Positions 33,319 through 42,557 are shown, numbered from the stretch's first letter. The stretch: DNA of 64,000 nucleotides from Rhodopseudomonas infernalis (GCF_022271405.1 NZ_JAJNAL010000021.1:27717-91716), one strand, 5' to 3'. A program made the numbers and translations. Notes: generated by a model not told the origin, from the sequence alone.

Positions 33319-34494
33319 CTACGCCGCCATCAGTTCGAGGCGGGAGACGAAGTGTTCGGCGATCATGTCGTCGCAGAAGGCGGTGGCTTCTTCGCGGGCG
33401 GATTCGGTGGCGAAGCGGCGGAGCAGGATCAGCAGCGGGGCGGCGGCGTCTGCGCCGGTTTCGCAGCGGGTGAGCACGCGTTCGACCATCAGGCGGCGCA
33501 GGCGCACGGCGCCGGCGTCGCTGCCGACGAAGCCGATTTCGTGGATCGCCTCGACGGCGGCACGGAACGCCGCATGCGTGGTCTCCGGCAGGCCGGCGCG
33601 CGCGAGCAGCGCGTTGATGCCGGCGCCGCCGCGGTCGTGAAGTAACGCACCGACGCGGGTCAGCGGCAAGCCCGAGAGTTCGGCGAGCGCGACCTCGAAC
33701 AATTCGAGATTGCCCGACAGCAGCGCGCGCAGGATCAGCCCGGCGGTGAGCTGGCCGGTGGCGCGCAGATGCTGCATCAGCCCACGCATGTCGTCGCCGC
33801 GCGATTGCGCCGCGACCGTCACGGTCGAACGGTCGACCGCGTCCGCGGTGGTCCGCGCCGCGCGATCGGCCGACAGCCAGCCGCGCGCGACGACGAATTG
33901 CTGCAGCGTGTCGGACAGTTTGGCGACCAGCGCCAGCCGCGTGGCGCCCGGCAGACCATCGAGCACCAGCATCGACTCGCGGATCGCCGCGAGATGGCCG
34001 TGGCGTTCGACGATGCGGTCCCACGAGAACGGCGCCAGCTCGGCGTGCGGATTTTCGATGAGTTCGAGCGCGGCCGCGGCGCAGCCGACTTCGGCGATCG
34101 CCGCGCACACCGAAGCCGGCAGCCGGACGCGGCGCGCCACCGCGCATTGCACAGCATCCTCGCCGGTGGCGACGAGATCGACCAGATCGGCGTCGATCAG
34201 CAACGGCGAGAATTCGAGCACCGGCAGCGCCACCGACGGCTGATCGGCGGCGAGCGCACGCACGATCGCGGCGGGCGCCCGGGCACTCTGCGAAAACACC
34301 TGCGCCATCGCCTGGCGCACCAGCGGCGAGACGTCGTCGAGCATCAGCAACAGCGCGCCTTCGGCGGCGGCGCGATCGTCGAGCGACAGATCGGAAATCA
34401 GCCAGGCCCGCGCCAGCGCCCTCGTTGCTTCGGCGCGCTCGCCCGCAGACGCGTGACGGATCCAACTAATGAACTGCCGAACGATCATGGCCAT
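33319..34494 (-). CDS. DUF2336 family protein
   Basis: A ~391-residue, mostly alpha-helical, Ala/Leu-rich protein with HEAT-like helical pairs (DDVSPLVRQAMAQVFSQSAR, DADLVDLVATGEDAVQCAVA), which fits the DUF2336 family of alphaproteobacteria. Function unknown; members are often near signalling or motility genes. Start uncertain: ATG 34494 is used, with GTG 34512 and ATG 34488 as alternatives. Confidence 0.8.
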   Translation of the reverse strand: MAMIVRQFISWIRHASAGERAEATRALARAWLISDLSLDDRAAAEGALLLMLDDVSPLVRQAMAQVFSQSARAPAAIVRALAADQPSVALPVLEFSPLLIDADLVDLVATGEDAVQCAVARRVRLPASVCAAIAEVGCAAAALELIENPHAELAPFSWDRIVERHGHLAAIRESMLVLDGLPGATRLALVAKLSDTLQQFVVARGWLSADRAARTTADAVDRSTVTVAAQSRGDDMRGLMQHLRATGQLTAGLILRALLSGNLELFEVALAELSGLPLTRVGALLHDRGGAGINALLARAGLPETTHAAFRAAVEAIHEIGFVGSDAGAVRLRRLMVERVLTRCETGADAAAPLLILLRRFATESAREEATAFCDDMIAEHFVSRLELMAA

Positions 34495-34687
34495 TCCGGC
34501 TGACTGACGCACTCACCGGCGTCGCAATCGACGCCGTGTCATCATTCGTAAACCATGAGACTTAACAAAGGGTTCACCATGATGAGGTTGATGAATGGTT
34601 AAGTTCAGGGGTTGTTAAGGATCGCGGTTACGCGCGGCGTTTGGAGCGCGGCACTATGCGCCATGCGAACTAATCACCCGCGCGTCC

Positions 34688-34869
34688 GTCATTCCGGGGC
34701 GCGCCAACGGGGTCCGGCCTTCGGCCGGCCCGATGACAGGCTCCGCGCGAGCCCGGAATCTTTACCCCCGGGACTCGCGGCGAAGCACCGCGGTGGCCCG
34801 TGGTTAAGTAACAACCGTCAGTGGTTATGGATTCCGGGCTCGCTCGCTGCGCTCGCGCCCCGGAATGAC
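34688..34869. repeat. Palindromic intergenic repeat, variant copy
   Basis: GTCATTCCGGGGCGC on the left and GCGCCCCGGAATGAC on the right, with a longer interior than other copies. It occupies the gap between 34495 and 34956, which otherwise holds the second repeat family (34914-34950) and no gene. Confidence 0.8.
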
Positions 34870-34913
34870 GGAGAGGTTGTTACCAAGCAATGCTGCTCAT
34901 GGTGCGGAGGCAC

Positions 34914-34950
34914 GTGGGCACGGCGCTGCGCGCCTTTGCCCACCCTACGG
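34914..34950. repeat. GGGTGGGCAAAGGCGC palindromic repeat
   Basis: GTGGGCACGGCGCTGCGCG ... CCTTTGCCCACCCTACGG; a hairpin unit also present at 36308-36409 (two arms) and 38311-38345. Confidence 0.75.
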
Positions 34951-34956
34951 TTTTGA

Positions 34957-36030
34957 TCAGCTGGCGAAGGTGCCGGTGCGGTCGCTGAACAGGTCGAGCG
35001 GCGTGGGGGTGCGGACGGTCGGGGTGTAGGACAGGCCGGACGGCGGCGTCGGAGCGGTCGGCGCGTAGGACAGGCTGGTGGCGGAGCTGGACGACATGGC
35101 CGGCGTCGACGCGCTCGTCGGCGTCACCGGGTTGGTCCAGAGTTGCTGCACGGCGGGAGAGATCGCTTCGTTGCGATCGCCGCCGAGGAACAGTGTGCGG
35201 AACATCGGCTCGCCGGGCTGCTGCGTGGCGGACGGTGCGGCGTTGGCGGACGACACGCCGCTTGCCGGCGCGACGTGACGGACGTCGGGGAAGCTCGACA
35301 GATAGGCGGCGTTGTCGACCGGCGCGGCCGAGGCCAGCATCACCGGCGCGCCGCCGGCGGCGATCAGCGCGCTCTGCGTCGCGGGCGAACTCGCCGCGGC
35401 CGTGTAGCGCGAGGTGAGGTTGTCGTAGACCTGCGCGACGCTGCGGGCGTTGCCGGTGCGGTCGTAGAAGATCGACTGATTGGCCGCGGCGGCGTTCGGA
35501 AACATCGCGGCGGCGACGGCGTTCGGATTGTCCTGAGCGGCGGTGATCAGCTTGGCGGCGCCGCCGGCGCCCATGAAATGCGCCATGTAGAGTTCGGCGT
35601 CGTTCGGACGGCGGCCGATCTCAGCGGTCAGCTTCGAGCTGTTGGACTGCGTCAGCGCGCCGGCCATCGCCGAACTGATCGCCGGATCGTTGCGCAGATC
35701 CATGATCGCCTGCCGCGCCGCCGGATCGCTGACCGAATAGCTGCCGGACGGCGACTTGCTGATCGCGTCCGCATAGGCGCCATAGCCGAACTGCGCCCCC
35801 GCCTCCTTGACGGTGCCGAGCCAGGTCTGGTCGATGAACTGATACAGGCCCTTGGCCGACGAGGTCGACGCCGCCGCCTGCGGGTTGAAGTCGGACTCCA
35901 TCTTGGCGGTGGTCAGCAGATATTCGAAGCTGGCGCCGGTCGCGCCCGCGGCCTGCTTGATGGCGCCCGCGATCCGTGTCCGCGCCTGGTCGACGATCGT
36001 GACGGCAGACGTGACGATATCGGTCGACAT
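34957..36030 (-). CDS. Lytic transglycosylase (SLT-domain) protein
   Basis: A 357-residue peptidoglycan-cleaving enzyme candidate. The SLT domain occupies about residues 25-165: SFEYLLTTAKMESDFNPQA with the catalytic Glu in KMESDF, SSAKGLYQFIDQTWL, and AELYMAHFMGAGGAAKLI. The long Ala/Ser/Pro/Thr-rich C-terminal half is low complexity. No signal peptide is visible, as in flagellar-associated muramidases of related bacteria, so it may be exported by a flagellar or other system (inference). Confidence 0.88.
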   Translation of the reverse strand: MSTDIVTSAVTIVDQARTRIAGAIKQAAGATGASFEYLLTTAKMESDFNPQAAASTSSAKGLYQFIDQTWLGTVKEAGAQFGYGAYADAISKSPSGSYSVSDPAARQAIMDLRNDPAISSAMAGALTQSNSSKLTAEIGRRPNDAELYMAHFMGAGGAAKLITAAQDNPNAVAAAMFPNAAAANQSIFYDRTGNARSVAQVYDNLTSRYTAAASSPATQSALIAAGGAPVMLASAAPVDNAAYLSSFPDVRHVAPASGVSSANAAPSATQQPGEPMFRTLFLGGDRNEAISPAVQQLWTNPVTPTSASTPAMSSSSATSLSYAPTAPTPPSGLSYTPTVRTPTPLDLFSDRTGTFAS

Positions 36031-36162
36031 GATGGAAGCCCCCGCTCCCCGAGCGTCATGCGTCCGCGTCCCCCCGCGGCTCCGCTGCGCGACCCTGCGG
36101 CAGGTATGGTTAATGAGGGGTTAATGCAGGGTTTTGTACGCGCGGGTCGCCTTCCCCGCACC

Positions 36163-36283
36163 GTCATTCCGGGGCGCCCGCACTTCGCGGGCGAACCCGG
36201 AATCCCGAGGTTGTGGAAACGCCGGAGTCGCAGAACCCATCGGGATTCCGGGTTCGCTCGCTGCGCGAGCGCCCCGGAATGAC
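36163..36283. repeat. Palindromic intergenic repeat copy
   Basis: GTCATTCCGGGGCGCCC ... GCGCCCCGGAATGAC, same family as 31660; interior contains GAATCCCGAGGTTGTGGAAA shared in part with the 38473 copy. Confidence 0.85.
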
Positions 36284-36307
36284 GGCGAATGGGGCATGGT
36301 AGACTCG

Positions 36308-36409
36308 CAGGGTGGGCAAAGGCGCCCTTGCGCCGTGCCCACGCGGAGCGTTTTCCCGCCGCGAGCGTACGCGTGGGCACGGCGCTGCGCGCCTTTGCCC
36401 ACCCTACGG
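36308..36409. repeat. Inverted pair of GGGTGGGCAAAGGCGC repeats
   Basis: GGGTGGGCAAAGGCGCCC at the left and its inverse GGCGCTGCGCGCCTTTGCCC at the right, about 100 bases overall, directly after hisI. Could fold into a large hairpin and act as a transcript end for the leftward hisI transcript. Confidence 0.75.
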
Positions 36410-36418
36410 TTCCGACAG

Positions 36419-36865
36419 TTATTTCCCGTAGACCTTGTCCGGATCGAAATGCCGGTGGGCGTCGGTCATGGTCAGCAGCGGCTCGCCGGAGGCGTCGCGG
36501 TCGATGCGGCGGTAGAAGCAGGAGGTGCGGCCGGTGTGGCAGGCGGCGCCGCCGGACTGGTCGACCTTGATCCAGACCGCGTCCTGGTCGCAGTCGATGC
36601 GCATCTCCAGCACCTTCTGGACGTGGCCGGAGCTCTCGCCCTTCTTCCACAGCCGCTTCCTCGAGCGGCTGTAGTACCAGGCGTCGCCGCTCTGGATGGT
36701 TTTCTCCAGCGCTTCCGCGTTCATATGGGCGACCATCAAGACATCGCCTGAACGCGCGTCGGTGGTGACGCAGGTGACGAGGCCGGCCGCGTCGAATTTC
36801 GGACGCAGCGCGATGCCCTCCTCGACATCGTCGAGCGCGGGAGTTGACCCGGCGGATGAAGTCAC
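36419..36865 (-). CDS. hisI: Phosphoribosyl-AMP cyclohydrolase
   Basis: A 148-residue enzyme for the third step of histidine synthesis. It has [37 protein letters not shown] (substrate and zinc region), [13 protein letters not shown] and [14 protein letters not shown] with the metal-binding cysteines. GTG 36865 was chosen because AGAGGAA is 6 bases upstream. It stands alone without hisE, 28 bases downstream of folE. Confidence 0.95.
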   Translation of the reverse strand: MTSSAGSTPALDDVEEGIALRPKFDAAGLVTCVTTDARSGDVLMVAHMNAEALEKTIQSGDAWYYSRSRKRLWKKGESSGHVQKVLEMRIDCDQDAVWIKVDQSGGAACHTGRTSCFYRRIDRDASGEPLLTMTDAHRHFDPDKVYGK

Positions 36866-36893
36866 GAGCAATTCCTCTCGCAGAACCGCCGAC

Positions 36894-37583
36894 TTAGCGG
36901 TGGTTGCGAATCATCGACATGAACCGCGCCTGCTCCGCCGGATTGTCGCGGAACATGCCGGTGTAGCGGCTGGTGAAGGTCGAGGCGCCCTGCTTGCCGA
37001 TGCCGCGCACCGACATGCAGGTGTGCTCGGCCTCGATCATCACGGCGACGCCGCGCGGCTTCAGCACCTCGTCGATCGCCGCAGCGATCTGCGCGGTGAG
37101 ATGCTCCTGGGTCTGCAGCCGGCGGGCGAAGATCTCGACCAGCCGCGCCAGCTTCGACAGCCCGACGACGCGCTCGACCGGCGTGTAGGCGATGTGCGCC
37201 TTGCCATAGAACGGCATGACGTGATGCTCGCAATGCGAGGTGAAGCTGATGTCGCGGACCAGCACGAAATCGTCGTAGCCGGCGGTCTCGCCGAAGGTGC
37301 GGTCGAGCACTTCGGCCGGGCACTGGTGATAGCCCTGGAACAGCTCGTCATAAGCCTCGACCACGCGGCGCGGCGTGTCGAGCAGGCCTTCGCGGTCGGT
37401 GTTCTCGCCGATATAGGCCAGCATCGTCTTGACCGCGGCCTCCGCCTCGGCGCGCGAAGGCCGCGGCTGATCCGGCTGCACGGCGGCAGCGAGGAACTCG
37501 GACGGGTCGAGCTCGGCGGGCTGGAATTCGGTGCGGGCCTCCGGCGGCTTGCCGGTCCGCAGCGGCTTGATCTTGGCGTCCAT
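36894..37583 (-). CDS. folE: GTP cyclohydrolase I
   Basis: A 229-residue enzyme making 7,8-dihydroneopterin triphosphate for folate. It has [20 protein letters not shown], the zinc ligands in [18 protein letters not shown] and [13 protein letters not shown], and the C-terminal [15 protein letters not shown]. The first 40 residues are a variable extension. ATG 37583 is preceded by GGAG. In an operon with hisI. Confidence 0.96.
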   Translation of the reverse strand: MDAKIKPLRTGKPPEARTEFQPAELDPSEFLAAAVQPDQPRPSRAEAEAAVKTMLAYIGENTDREGLLDTPRRVVEAYDELFQGYHQCPAEVLDRTFGETAGYDDFVLVRDISFTSHCEHHVMPFYGKAHIAYTPVERVVGLSKLARLVEIFARRLQTQEHLTAQIAAAIDEVLKPRGVAVMIEAEHTCMSVRGIGKQGASTFTSRYTGMFRDNPAEQARFMSMIRNHR

Positions 37584-37850
37584 CTTCACTCCGTTCGACC
37601 GGCCTTTCGGCCGGATGTGTCACCGGGCAGGACGGGCGGCCAGCCGCCTTGCGTCTTGATCCCTTCGGCGAACGCCGCGGCGCAGGGGCCTGAACGTCCG
37701 CGCGTTCTCCAGATACGGCCGGCGGTTTCGCGCGGCGCGGCGGACTGTCTTTCCCAGCCGCCCCTCCTATATAAGATGATACGCCGGAACCGCCAAGACA
37801 GCTCCGCCGAATCCTCGGCGGCGGACGGGGCCGGCTCCGGATCCCCGCGC

Positions 37851-38306
37851 ATGCTGAACGACATCTACAACAAGCGGATCATCGAGCTGGCCGGCAATAT
37901 TCCGCGGCTCGGACGCCTGCCCGATCCCGACGCCAGCGCCACCGCTCACTCGAAATTGTGCGGCTCGACCGTCAAGATCGACCTCAAGATGGACGGCGAT
38001 GTGGTCAGCGACTTCGCCCACGAGGTGAAGGCCTGCGCGCTCGGCCAGGCATCGTCGTCGATCATGGCGAGTCACGTCGTCGGCTCGACCGCCGCCGAAC
38101 TGCGCGCGCTGCGCGACACCGTGCGGGCCATGCTCAAAGACAACGGCGCGCCGCCGGCGGACGGCAAATGGGCCGACATCGCCGTGCTGGAACCAGTCCG
38201 CGACTACAAGGCCCGCCACGCCTCGACGCTGCTGACCTTCGACGCCGTGGTCGATGCGATCGGCCAGATCGAGGCGAAGCGCGAAGGCGCTGAGACGGTT
38301 TCCTGA
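37851..38306 (+). CDS. Fe-S cluster assembly scaffold (IscU/NifU-N-like) protein
   Basis: A 151-residue protein with the IscU-like fold. Cysteines lie in KLCGSTVKIDLKMDG and HEVKACALGQASSSIMASHV; the third IscU cysteine position is less clear. Alphaproteobacterial proteins of this subfamily often stand outside the isc/suf operon, and the partner is unknown. ATG 37851 begins MLNDIYNKRIIELAGNIPRL; an in-frame ATG at 37776 would add 25 non-conserved residues. Divergent from folE. Confidence 0.88.
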   Translation: MLNDIYNKRIIELAGNIPRLGRLPDPDASATAHSKLCGSTVKIDLKMDGDVVSDFAHEVKACALGQASSSIMASHVVGSTAAELRALRDTVRAMLKDNGAPPADGKWADIAVLEPVRDYKARHASTLLTFDAVVDAIGQIEAKREGAETVS

Positions 38307-38310
38307 TCTT

Positions 38311-38345
38311 GTAGGGTGGGCAAAGGCGCGCAGCGCCGTGCCCAC
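38311..38345. repeat. GGGTGGGCAAAGGCGC palindromic repeat
   Basis: GTAGGGTGGGCAAAGGCGCG ... AGCGCCGTGCCCAC, immediately after the Fe-S scaffold gene. The gap to 38618 also holds CTCTCCCCGC ... GCGGGGCGAGG (38409-38433), another small hairpin. Confidence 0.75.
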
Positions 38346-38472
38346 GCGCCAGCGCGTCCCGTCGGATCCGACGCTCACTCAGTGCCCGGGGCTGCCCCTC
38401 ACCCCACCCCTCTCCCCGCAAGAGCGGGGCGAGGGAGCCGGCCGTGCGCGGGTCGACGCTGCCTCTCCCCGC

Positions 38473-38592
38473 GTCATTCCGGGGCGCGCCGCGCAGCGAT
38501 GCGAACCAGGAATCTCGCAGTTGTGGAAACGACAGAGTCGCAGAACGCTTCGAGATTCCGGGTTCGCGCCAACAGGCGCGCCCCGGAATGAC
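38473..38592. repeat. Palindromic intergenic repeat copy
   Basis: GTCATTCCGGGGCGCGC ... GCGCGCCCCGGAATGAC; member of the 31660 family. Confidence 0.85.
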
Positions 38593-38618
38593 TCGCGGAC
38601 AGGGTGGCGCGTAACCCG

Positions 38619-39512
38619 CTAATGCCCCGGCGCCTGCGGCTGGCTCGGCGCCGTGCCGCCGGTCGGCAGGGCGGCTTCGGCGGTCTTGGTCGGCGCGGGC
38701 GCCGAGACGAAGCGGTCCTGTACCGGCTTGGGAGCTGCGGCGATCGGCGTCCTGGTCCCCTCGCCCTGCTGCGGCAGCAGATCGGCAATCGCTTGCGTCG
38801 TCACCAGATTGGCTTCGCCGAGTTCCTGACGCGACATCAGGTGCAGGTCTTCCCACGGCGCGACGCTGAGGGCGAGCGCCAGCAGGTCGCCGGTGCCGCC
38901 CATGTCGAAGGTGTATTTCGCCAGCCGGCCGATATCGCGCTCGATGATGGTGACGTCCTGCGCGGTGTAGCTGGCGGCGCGGGCGTCGTCGGCGCGGTCG
39001 CCCATCCAGATCTGGTGGACGCGGACGCGGGCGCCATCCGGAACGTAGCGCGTCGTGCCGGACAGCAGCAGGAACACGCACATCGATTCGCAGTACGCCT
39101 CCGGCACGATGCTGGGCCGCATCCCGGCGGCGGTGCGGGTCTGCACGCTGGTGCCGACCGTGGTCCTCAGCCCCATCTTGCGCCAGCGCCGTCCGAGCGC
39201 GATCGCGTCGTTGACCGAGCCGCCGCTGGAGTCGAGCACCACCGCGGCGCCGTCGAGCGAGCGGCCGCGGGCGAACGCGTCGAAATCCTTCGGCGTATCG
39301 GCGGTGACGATGCCAACGGCGGTGATCCAGCTGCCGCAATTCGGCTCGCAGGCGACCCAATCGAACCGCATCGGCAGCTTGCGCGCTTCGAGCGAGCCGC
39401 CGGCTTTCGCCAGTTCGACGGGAGCGGACGCCGCGCTGATCAGCACGAGGCCGAGCGCGGCAGCGCGCAGCAGCGCGGATCGAGCGAATCGGGACAAGAC
39501 AGCGGCGTTCAC
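38619..39512 (-). CDS. Secreted ClpP-like (COG3904-type) serine-hydrolase-fold protein
   Basis: A 297-residue protein. The signal peptide is RSALLRAAALGLVLISAASA. The Clp/crotonase-like core has AAVVLDSSGGSVNDAIALGR (residues ~90-110) and the putative nucleophile motif AYCESMCVFLLLSG, then VRVHQIWMGDR. It matches periplasmic ClpP-related proteins of unknown substrate in Rhizobiales. A Pro/Ala-rich C-terminal tail of ~60 residues follows. Proteolysis is plausible but not proven. Confidence 0.8.
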   Translation of the reverse strand: MNAAVLSRFARSALLRAAALGLVLISAASAPVELAKAGGSLEARKLPMRFDWVACEPNCGSWITAVGIVTADTPKDFDAFARGRSLDGAAVVLDSSGGSVNDAIALGRRWRKMGLRTTVGTSVQTRTAAGMRPSIVPEAYCESMCVFLLLSGTTRYVPDGARVRVHQIWMGDRADDARAASYTAQDVTIIERDIGRLAKYTFDMGGTGDLLALALSVAPWEDLHLMSRQELGEANLVTTQAIADLLPQQGEGTRTPIAAAPKPVQDRFVSAPAPTKTAEAALPTGGTAPSQPQAPGH

Positions 39513-39755
39513 CGAGCCTCCTCACATCTCCGTCAGCGATGGCGCAAAAGGTTCCAAACCGATCAGGTGGAATCTGTCACGCTTGCGTTATCTAATGGTC
39601 ATGGAAAACGACACGTTGATCAATCGCAAAGCGATCGAGACGTGCTGCGCTGCGGTCAACAAAGTGCGATATCTACGTGCATGTTGCGCAAATGCCGTAG
39701 TGATGAAGTTCCGCGCCGAGGAACTCGGCAAAACGCCGGTCAGCGATCAAGCAGG

Positions 39756-40115
39756 ATGCCCGTGAACCGATCAGCTTCTTCGCGACGCACCATCGGCCGG
39801 CTGCCGCGGCAGGCCGGGCGCGGACTGATTTGGATCTATCGGCACTCGTTCTCGGCGCTGGTCGGCTCGAACTGCCGGCATCTGCCGACCTGCTCGCAAT
39901 ATGGCGACGAGGCGATCGGAAGGTTCGGGCTGTGGGCCGGCGGCTGGATGACGCTGGCGCGGCTGATCCGCTGCAATCCATACGGCACCTCGGGCATCGA
40001 CAACGTGCCGACCACCGCCCCGGCCGGCGCGCGCTGGTACCTGCCCTGGCGCTACGCCCGCTGGCGCGGCGTCAATGCGCCGGATTGCGGCTGCGGCCAT
40101 CACCATCAGTCGTAG
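39756..40115 (+). CDS. yidD: Membrane protein insertion efficiency factor YidD
   Basis: A 119-residue small protein with the YidD core: IWIYRHSFSALVGSNCRHLP, TCSQYGDEAIGRFG, and WMTLARLIRCNPYGTSGIDN. The three conserved cysteines are present. It assists YidC-dependent insertion at the inner membrane. ATG 39756 or GTG 39762; the latter has better spacing to AGCAGG. The C-terminus is Cys/His rich (CGCGHHHQS). Confidence 0.92.
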   Translation: MPVNRSASSRRTIGRLPRQAGRGLIWIYRHSFSALVGSNCRHLPTCSQYGDEAIGRFGLWAGGWMTLARLIRCNPYGTSGIDNVPTTAPAGARWYLPWRYARWRGVNAPDCGCGHHHQS

Positions 40116-40193
40116 GATGGGTTGAGCGCAGCGAAACCCATCAAGCCCCGCGCACGCCGCCGATGGGTTTCGCTGCGCTCACCCCATCCTACG
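40111..40193. repeat. Inverted repeat GTAGGATGGGTTGAGCGCAG
   Basis: Arms CGTAGGATGGGTTGAGCGCA (left) and TGCGCTCACCCCATCCTACG (right) around CCCATC/GATGGG, lying between the ends of convergent yidD and the DUF3750 gene. It could form a large hairpin and terminate both transcripts. Confidence 0.8.
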
Positions 40194-40199
40194 TGGCGT

Positions 40200-40937
40200 T
40201 CACACTGCGCTGAGGCCGATCCGGCCGAGGCCGGGCAGCTTGAGTGCCGGGCGGCGCAGGTCGACGCCGAGCACGGCGCCGAGGACATTGACCTCGATGC
40301 CTTCGATCCAGCCGAGCGTCAGGCCGGCATAGCCGCCGAGCGTGGCGCGGATGCCGGTGCCGGATGGCGTGAAGCCGATCCAGCCGCCGTCCCACGGATA
40401 GTCCTTGCCGATCGCGGTCGGCGGCAGCGTCGTCTTCAATTCCGGCACAGCGGCAAGCGCCGCGGCCACGAAGGTGTTGGAGTTCGGTCCCGGCCAGGCG
40501 CGATAATCGCCGTAGGCGTTGAGCTTATAGCTTTTGATCGCGGCCTCGATCTTCGGGATCATCGCGGCGGCCTCTTCGCCATCGGCAGCGGCGATCAGTT
40601 GCGGCAGATCGCCGAACCAGCGGCCATCGGCGACGAAGCCATTGACCCGGATCGGATCGCCCCACGCCGTGTAATCGTAGCGGGTGTAGCGCGTGGCGCC
40701 TGCCGGCTTCACCACGATCCAGCTATGCACGGCGAAGATGCCGCGCCAGCGCACCGTGCGGGCTGCGAACACCCGGACCAGCGCCTCGGGATGCGCGGCG
40801 GCGGGCGGCAGCAGGCCGGCGCTGGAACGATCCGCCGACTGCCAGGAGACGCTGCGATCGCCCAGCATGTATTTGCCGGCCGACACGACGATCGGCACCA
40901 CCAGCAGCAATAGAATTAACAGCACCAATCGTCTCAC
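40200..40937 (-). CDS. DUF3750 family membrane-anchored protein
   Basis: A ~245-residue protein. An N-terminal transmembrane anchor (LVLLILLLLVVPIVVSAG) precedes a periplasmic domain with FAVHSWIVVKPAGATRYTRY, KIEAAIKSYKLNAYGDYRAW and PGPNSNTFVAAALAAVPEL, as in DUF3750. The His-Trp and NSNTF patterns recall papain-like transpeptidase/peptidase folds, but this is only a resemblance. Start uncertain: GTG 40937 just before the membrane helix; the longer frame adds an unlikely basic leader. Confidence 0.78.
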   Translation of the reverse strand: MRRLVLLILLLLVVPIVVSAGKYMLGDRSVSWQSADRSSAGLLPPAAAHPEALVRVFAARTVRWRGIFAVHSWIVVKPAGATRYTRYDYTAWGDPIRVNGFVADGRWFGDLPQLIAAADGEEAAAMIPKIEAAIKSYKLNAYGDYRAWPGPNSNTFVAAALAAVPELKTTLPPTAIGKDYPWDGGWIGFTPSGTGIRATLGGYAGLTLGWIEGIEVNVLGAVLGVDLRRPALKLPGLGRIGLSAV

Positions 40938-41138
40938 GGGAGTGTCTGGGGAACCGGGCAAGGATGTTGGTGATGGATATAGGAGCGGCGCGCGCTTTCG
41001 CCAGTCGCGCGCGTTGCGACGCAGCGGCGCGATCAAATGAGATATCACGCGGCACGGCGCCATCCGCTCGACCGCGTCGGGGCCTCGGGCAGACGGTGGT
41101 TCCGCCGGTCAGATGCGCCAGTCAGATCAGTCTGCGGC

Positions 41139-42557
41139 TCACCGCGTCGCGCTGCTGGCGGACGCGGGCAGCTGCGCTGGCGGTGCCGACTGCGGCTGCA
41201 GCCTGTACCAAGCGACCTGCCCCGGCTCGAACTGCGCCCGGCCGCGCTTCGACCACAGGGGTGGCGCGTGGTCGCCGACCAGCAGAATCTCCGGGCGGTC
41301 CATCGTCGGATCGCGAGCGATGCCGGCGACGATGTCGAACACGTCGCGCCACAGCTCGGCCATGCGGCAAACTTCAAGGTCGCCGAAACGGCCGCCATCA
41401 GCGCCACAGTGGAAGTCGGTGTGCGCGTCGCCGAGCGCGACCGGGACGTGACTGTTCAGCGTCAGCCAATAGATGAACCGCGGGCCGTCATTCGGCCCGG
41501 GCGCCGCCGCCGTGATCAGCGGCGCCAACTCGGCGTCGCAGGCGCCGCGGAACGGGCCGCCACAGCTATGCCCGGTCGCCTTGATCAGATCCGGACGAAA
41601 CAGCATGCGGTCGAAGCCGACGATCGGGTACCAGTCTTCCCGCTCGAACATCCGCCCGGCGAAGCCGTGCAACGCCATCGTGCTGTAGCCGCGTCGCGCC
41701 AGACGGCCCGGCAAACACGCGCCACTGTCCTGCGCCACATAATCGCGATAGAACATCGGCGTACCGCACAACTCGCGCATCTCGCCGGCGGTGGTCGAAC
41801 CGAAGTAGTTCGTGTGTCCCGCCGTCACCGTGTAGGTTCCGCCCAGCCCCTGATCATCCAGCGGCGCTGCAATCTGCGCCCGGGCCTCGGGATCGCGCAG
41901 ATAGCCGAGGCTTTCCACCATCACCAGCACGACGTTGCGCCCGCTCGTCTCGGCAGATGCAGTGAAGCCGGAGATCTCGGCTGCGGACCGCACCGGCTGG
42001 GCGCCCCCCATCAGGGCGCCGAGATGATAATGCGGCGAGATGTTGCCGAGATAGTCCAGCGCCACAATACCGAGGGTCAGGGCGAAGAACACCGGCACGT
42101 TGGCGGCTGCCAGCGCGCGCCGGCTGCGCAGGCACGCCAGCGCACCGACCGCAGTGACCGCGACGGTGACGATCAGCACCGCATATAGCGGCGACGCGAA
42201 GAACTGAATGCGCTGGGCGTGCTCGATGGCGGCGACAAACTCCGCCGGAGCCATGCCGAACATCAGCGACAGCGTCGAGACGGCGTCGAGCGCCAGCACG
42301 GCGAAGAACAGCGCCACAGTAAGCGGAAACGGCAGCCGCCGCGCCAGCACGGCGACGCAGGCGTACAACAGGATCGCCCCGGTTCGCGGCGGCAGGCCGA
42401 TGTCGACCAGCGAGCTCATCGTCAGCAGCGACAGCAGATTTGGAATCAGTAGTCCGCCGGCGATCAACCGAATGTTCGTGGCAACCACCCGCCAGACGCC
42501 AACAACGACATCTGCCCGGTCCGCCGCCCCCAGGCGATCAGTAACATCAATACCCAT
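41139..42557 (-). CDS. Membrane sulfatase/phosphoethanolamine-transferase-like protein
   Basis: A 472-residue protein. Five or so N-terminal transmembrane helices (residues 25-190) are followed by a periplasmic alkaline-phosphatase-superfamily domain. NVVLVMVESLG has the first metal-binding acid. GSTTAGEMRELCG carries the probable Thr nucleophile, WLTLNSHVPV the conserved His, and LLVGDHAPPLW the metal-binding Asp-His. The architecture is like LtaS/OpgB/EptA enzymes that move phosphoglycerol or phosphoethanolamine to envelope glycans or lipids. ATG 42557. Confidence 0.85.
   Translation of the reverse strand: MGIDVTDRLGAADRADVVVGVWRVVATNIRLIAGGLLIPNLLSLLTMSSLVDIGLPPRTGAILLYACVAVLARRLPFPLTVALFFAVLALDAVSTLSLMFGMAPAEFVAAIEHAQRIQFFASPLYAVLIVTVAVTAVGALACLRSRRALAAANVPVFFALTLGIVALDYLGNISPHYHLGALMGGAQPVRSAAEISGFTASAETSGRNVVLVMVESLGYLRDPEARAQIAAPLDDQGLGGTYTVTAGHTNYFGSTTAGEMRELCGTPMFYRDYVAQDSGACLPGRLARRGYSTMALHGFAGRMFEREDWYPIVGFDRMLFRPDLIKATGHSCGGPFRGACDAELAPLITAAAPGPNDGPRFIYWLTLNSHVPVALGDAHTDFHCGADGGRFGDLEVCRMAELWRDVFDIVAGIARDPTMDRPEILLVGDHAPPLWSKRGRAQFEPGQVAWYRLQPQSAPPAQLPASASSATR

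Noticed and set aside
39601..39768. Small frame starting MVMENDTLINRKAIETCCAA
   Set aside because: Overlaps the yidD start, lacks a ribosome site and shows no family feature; could still be a short leader.
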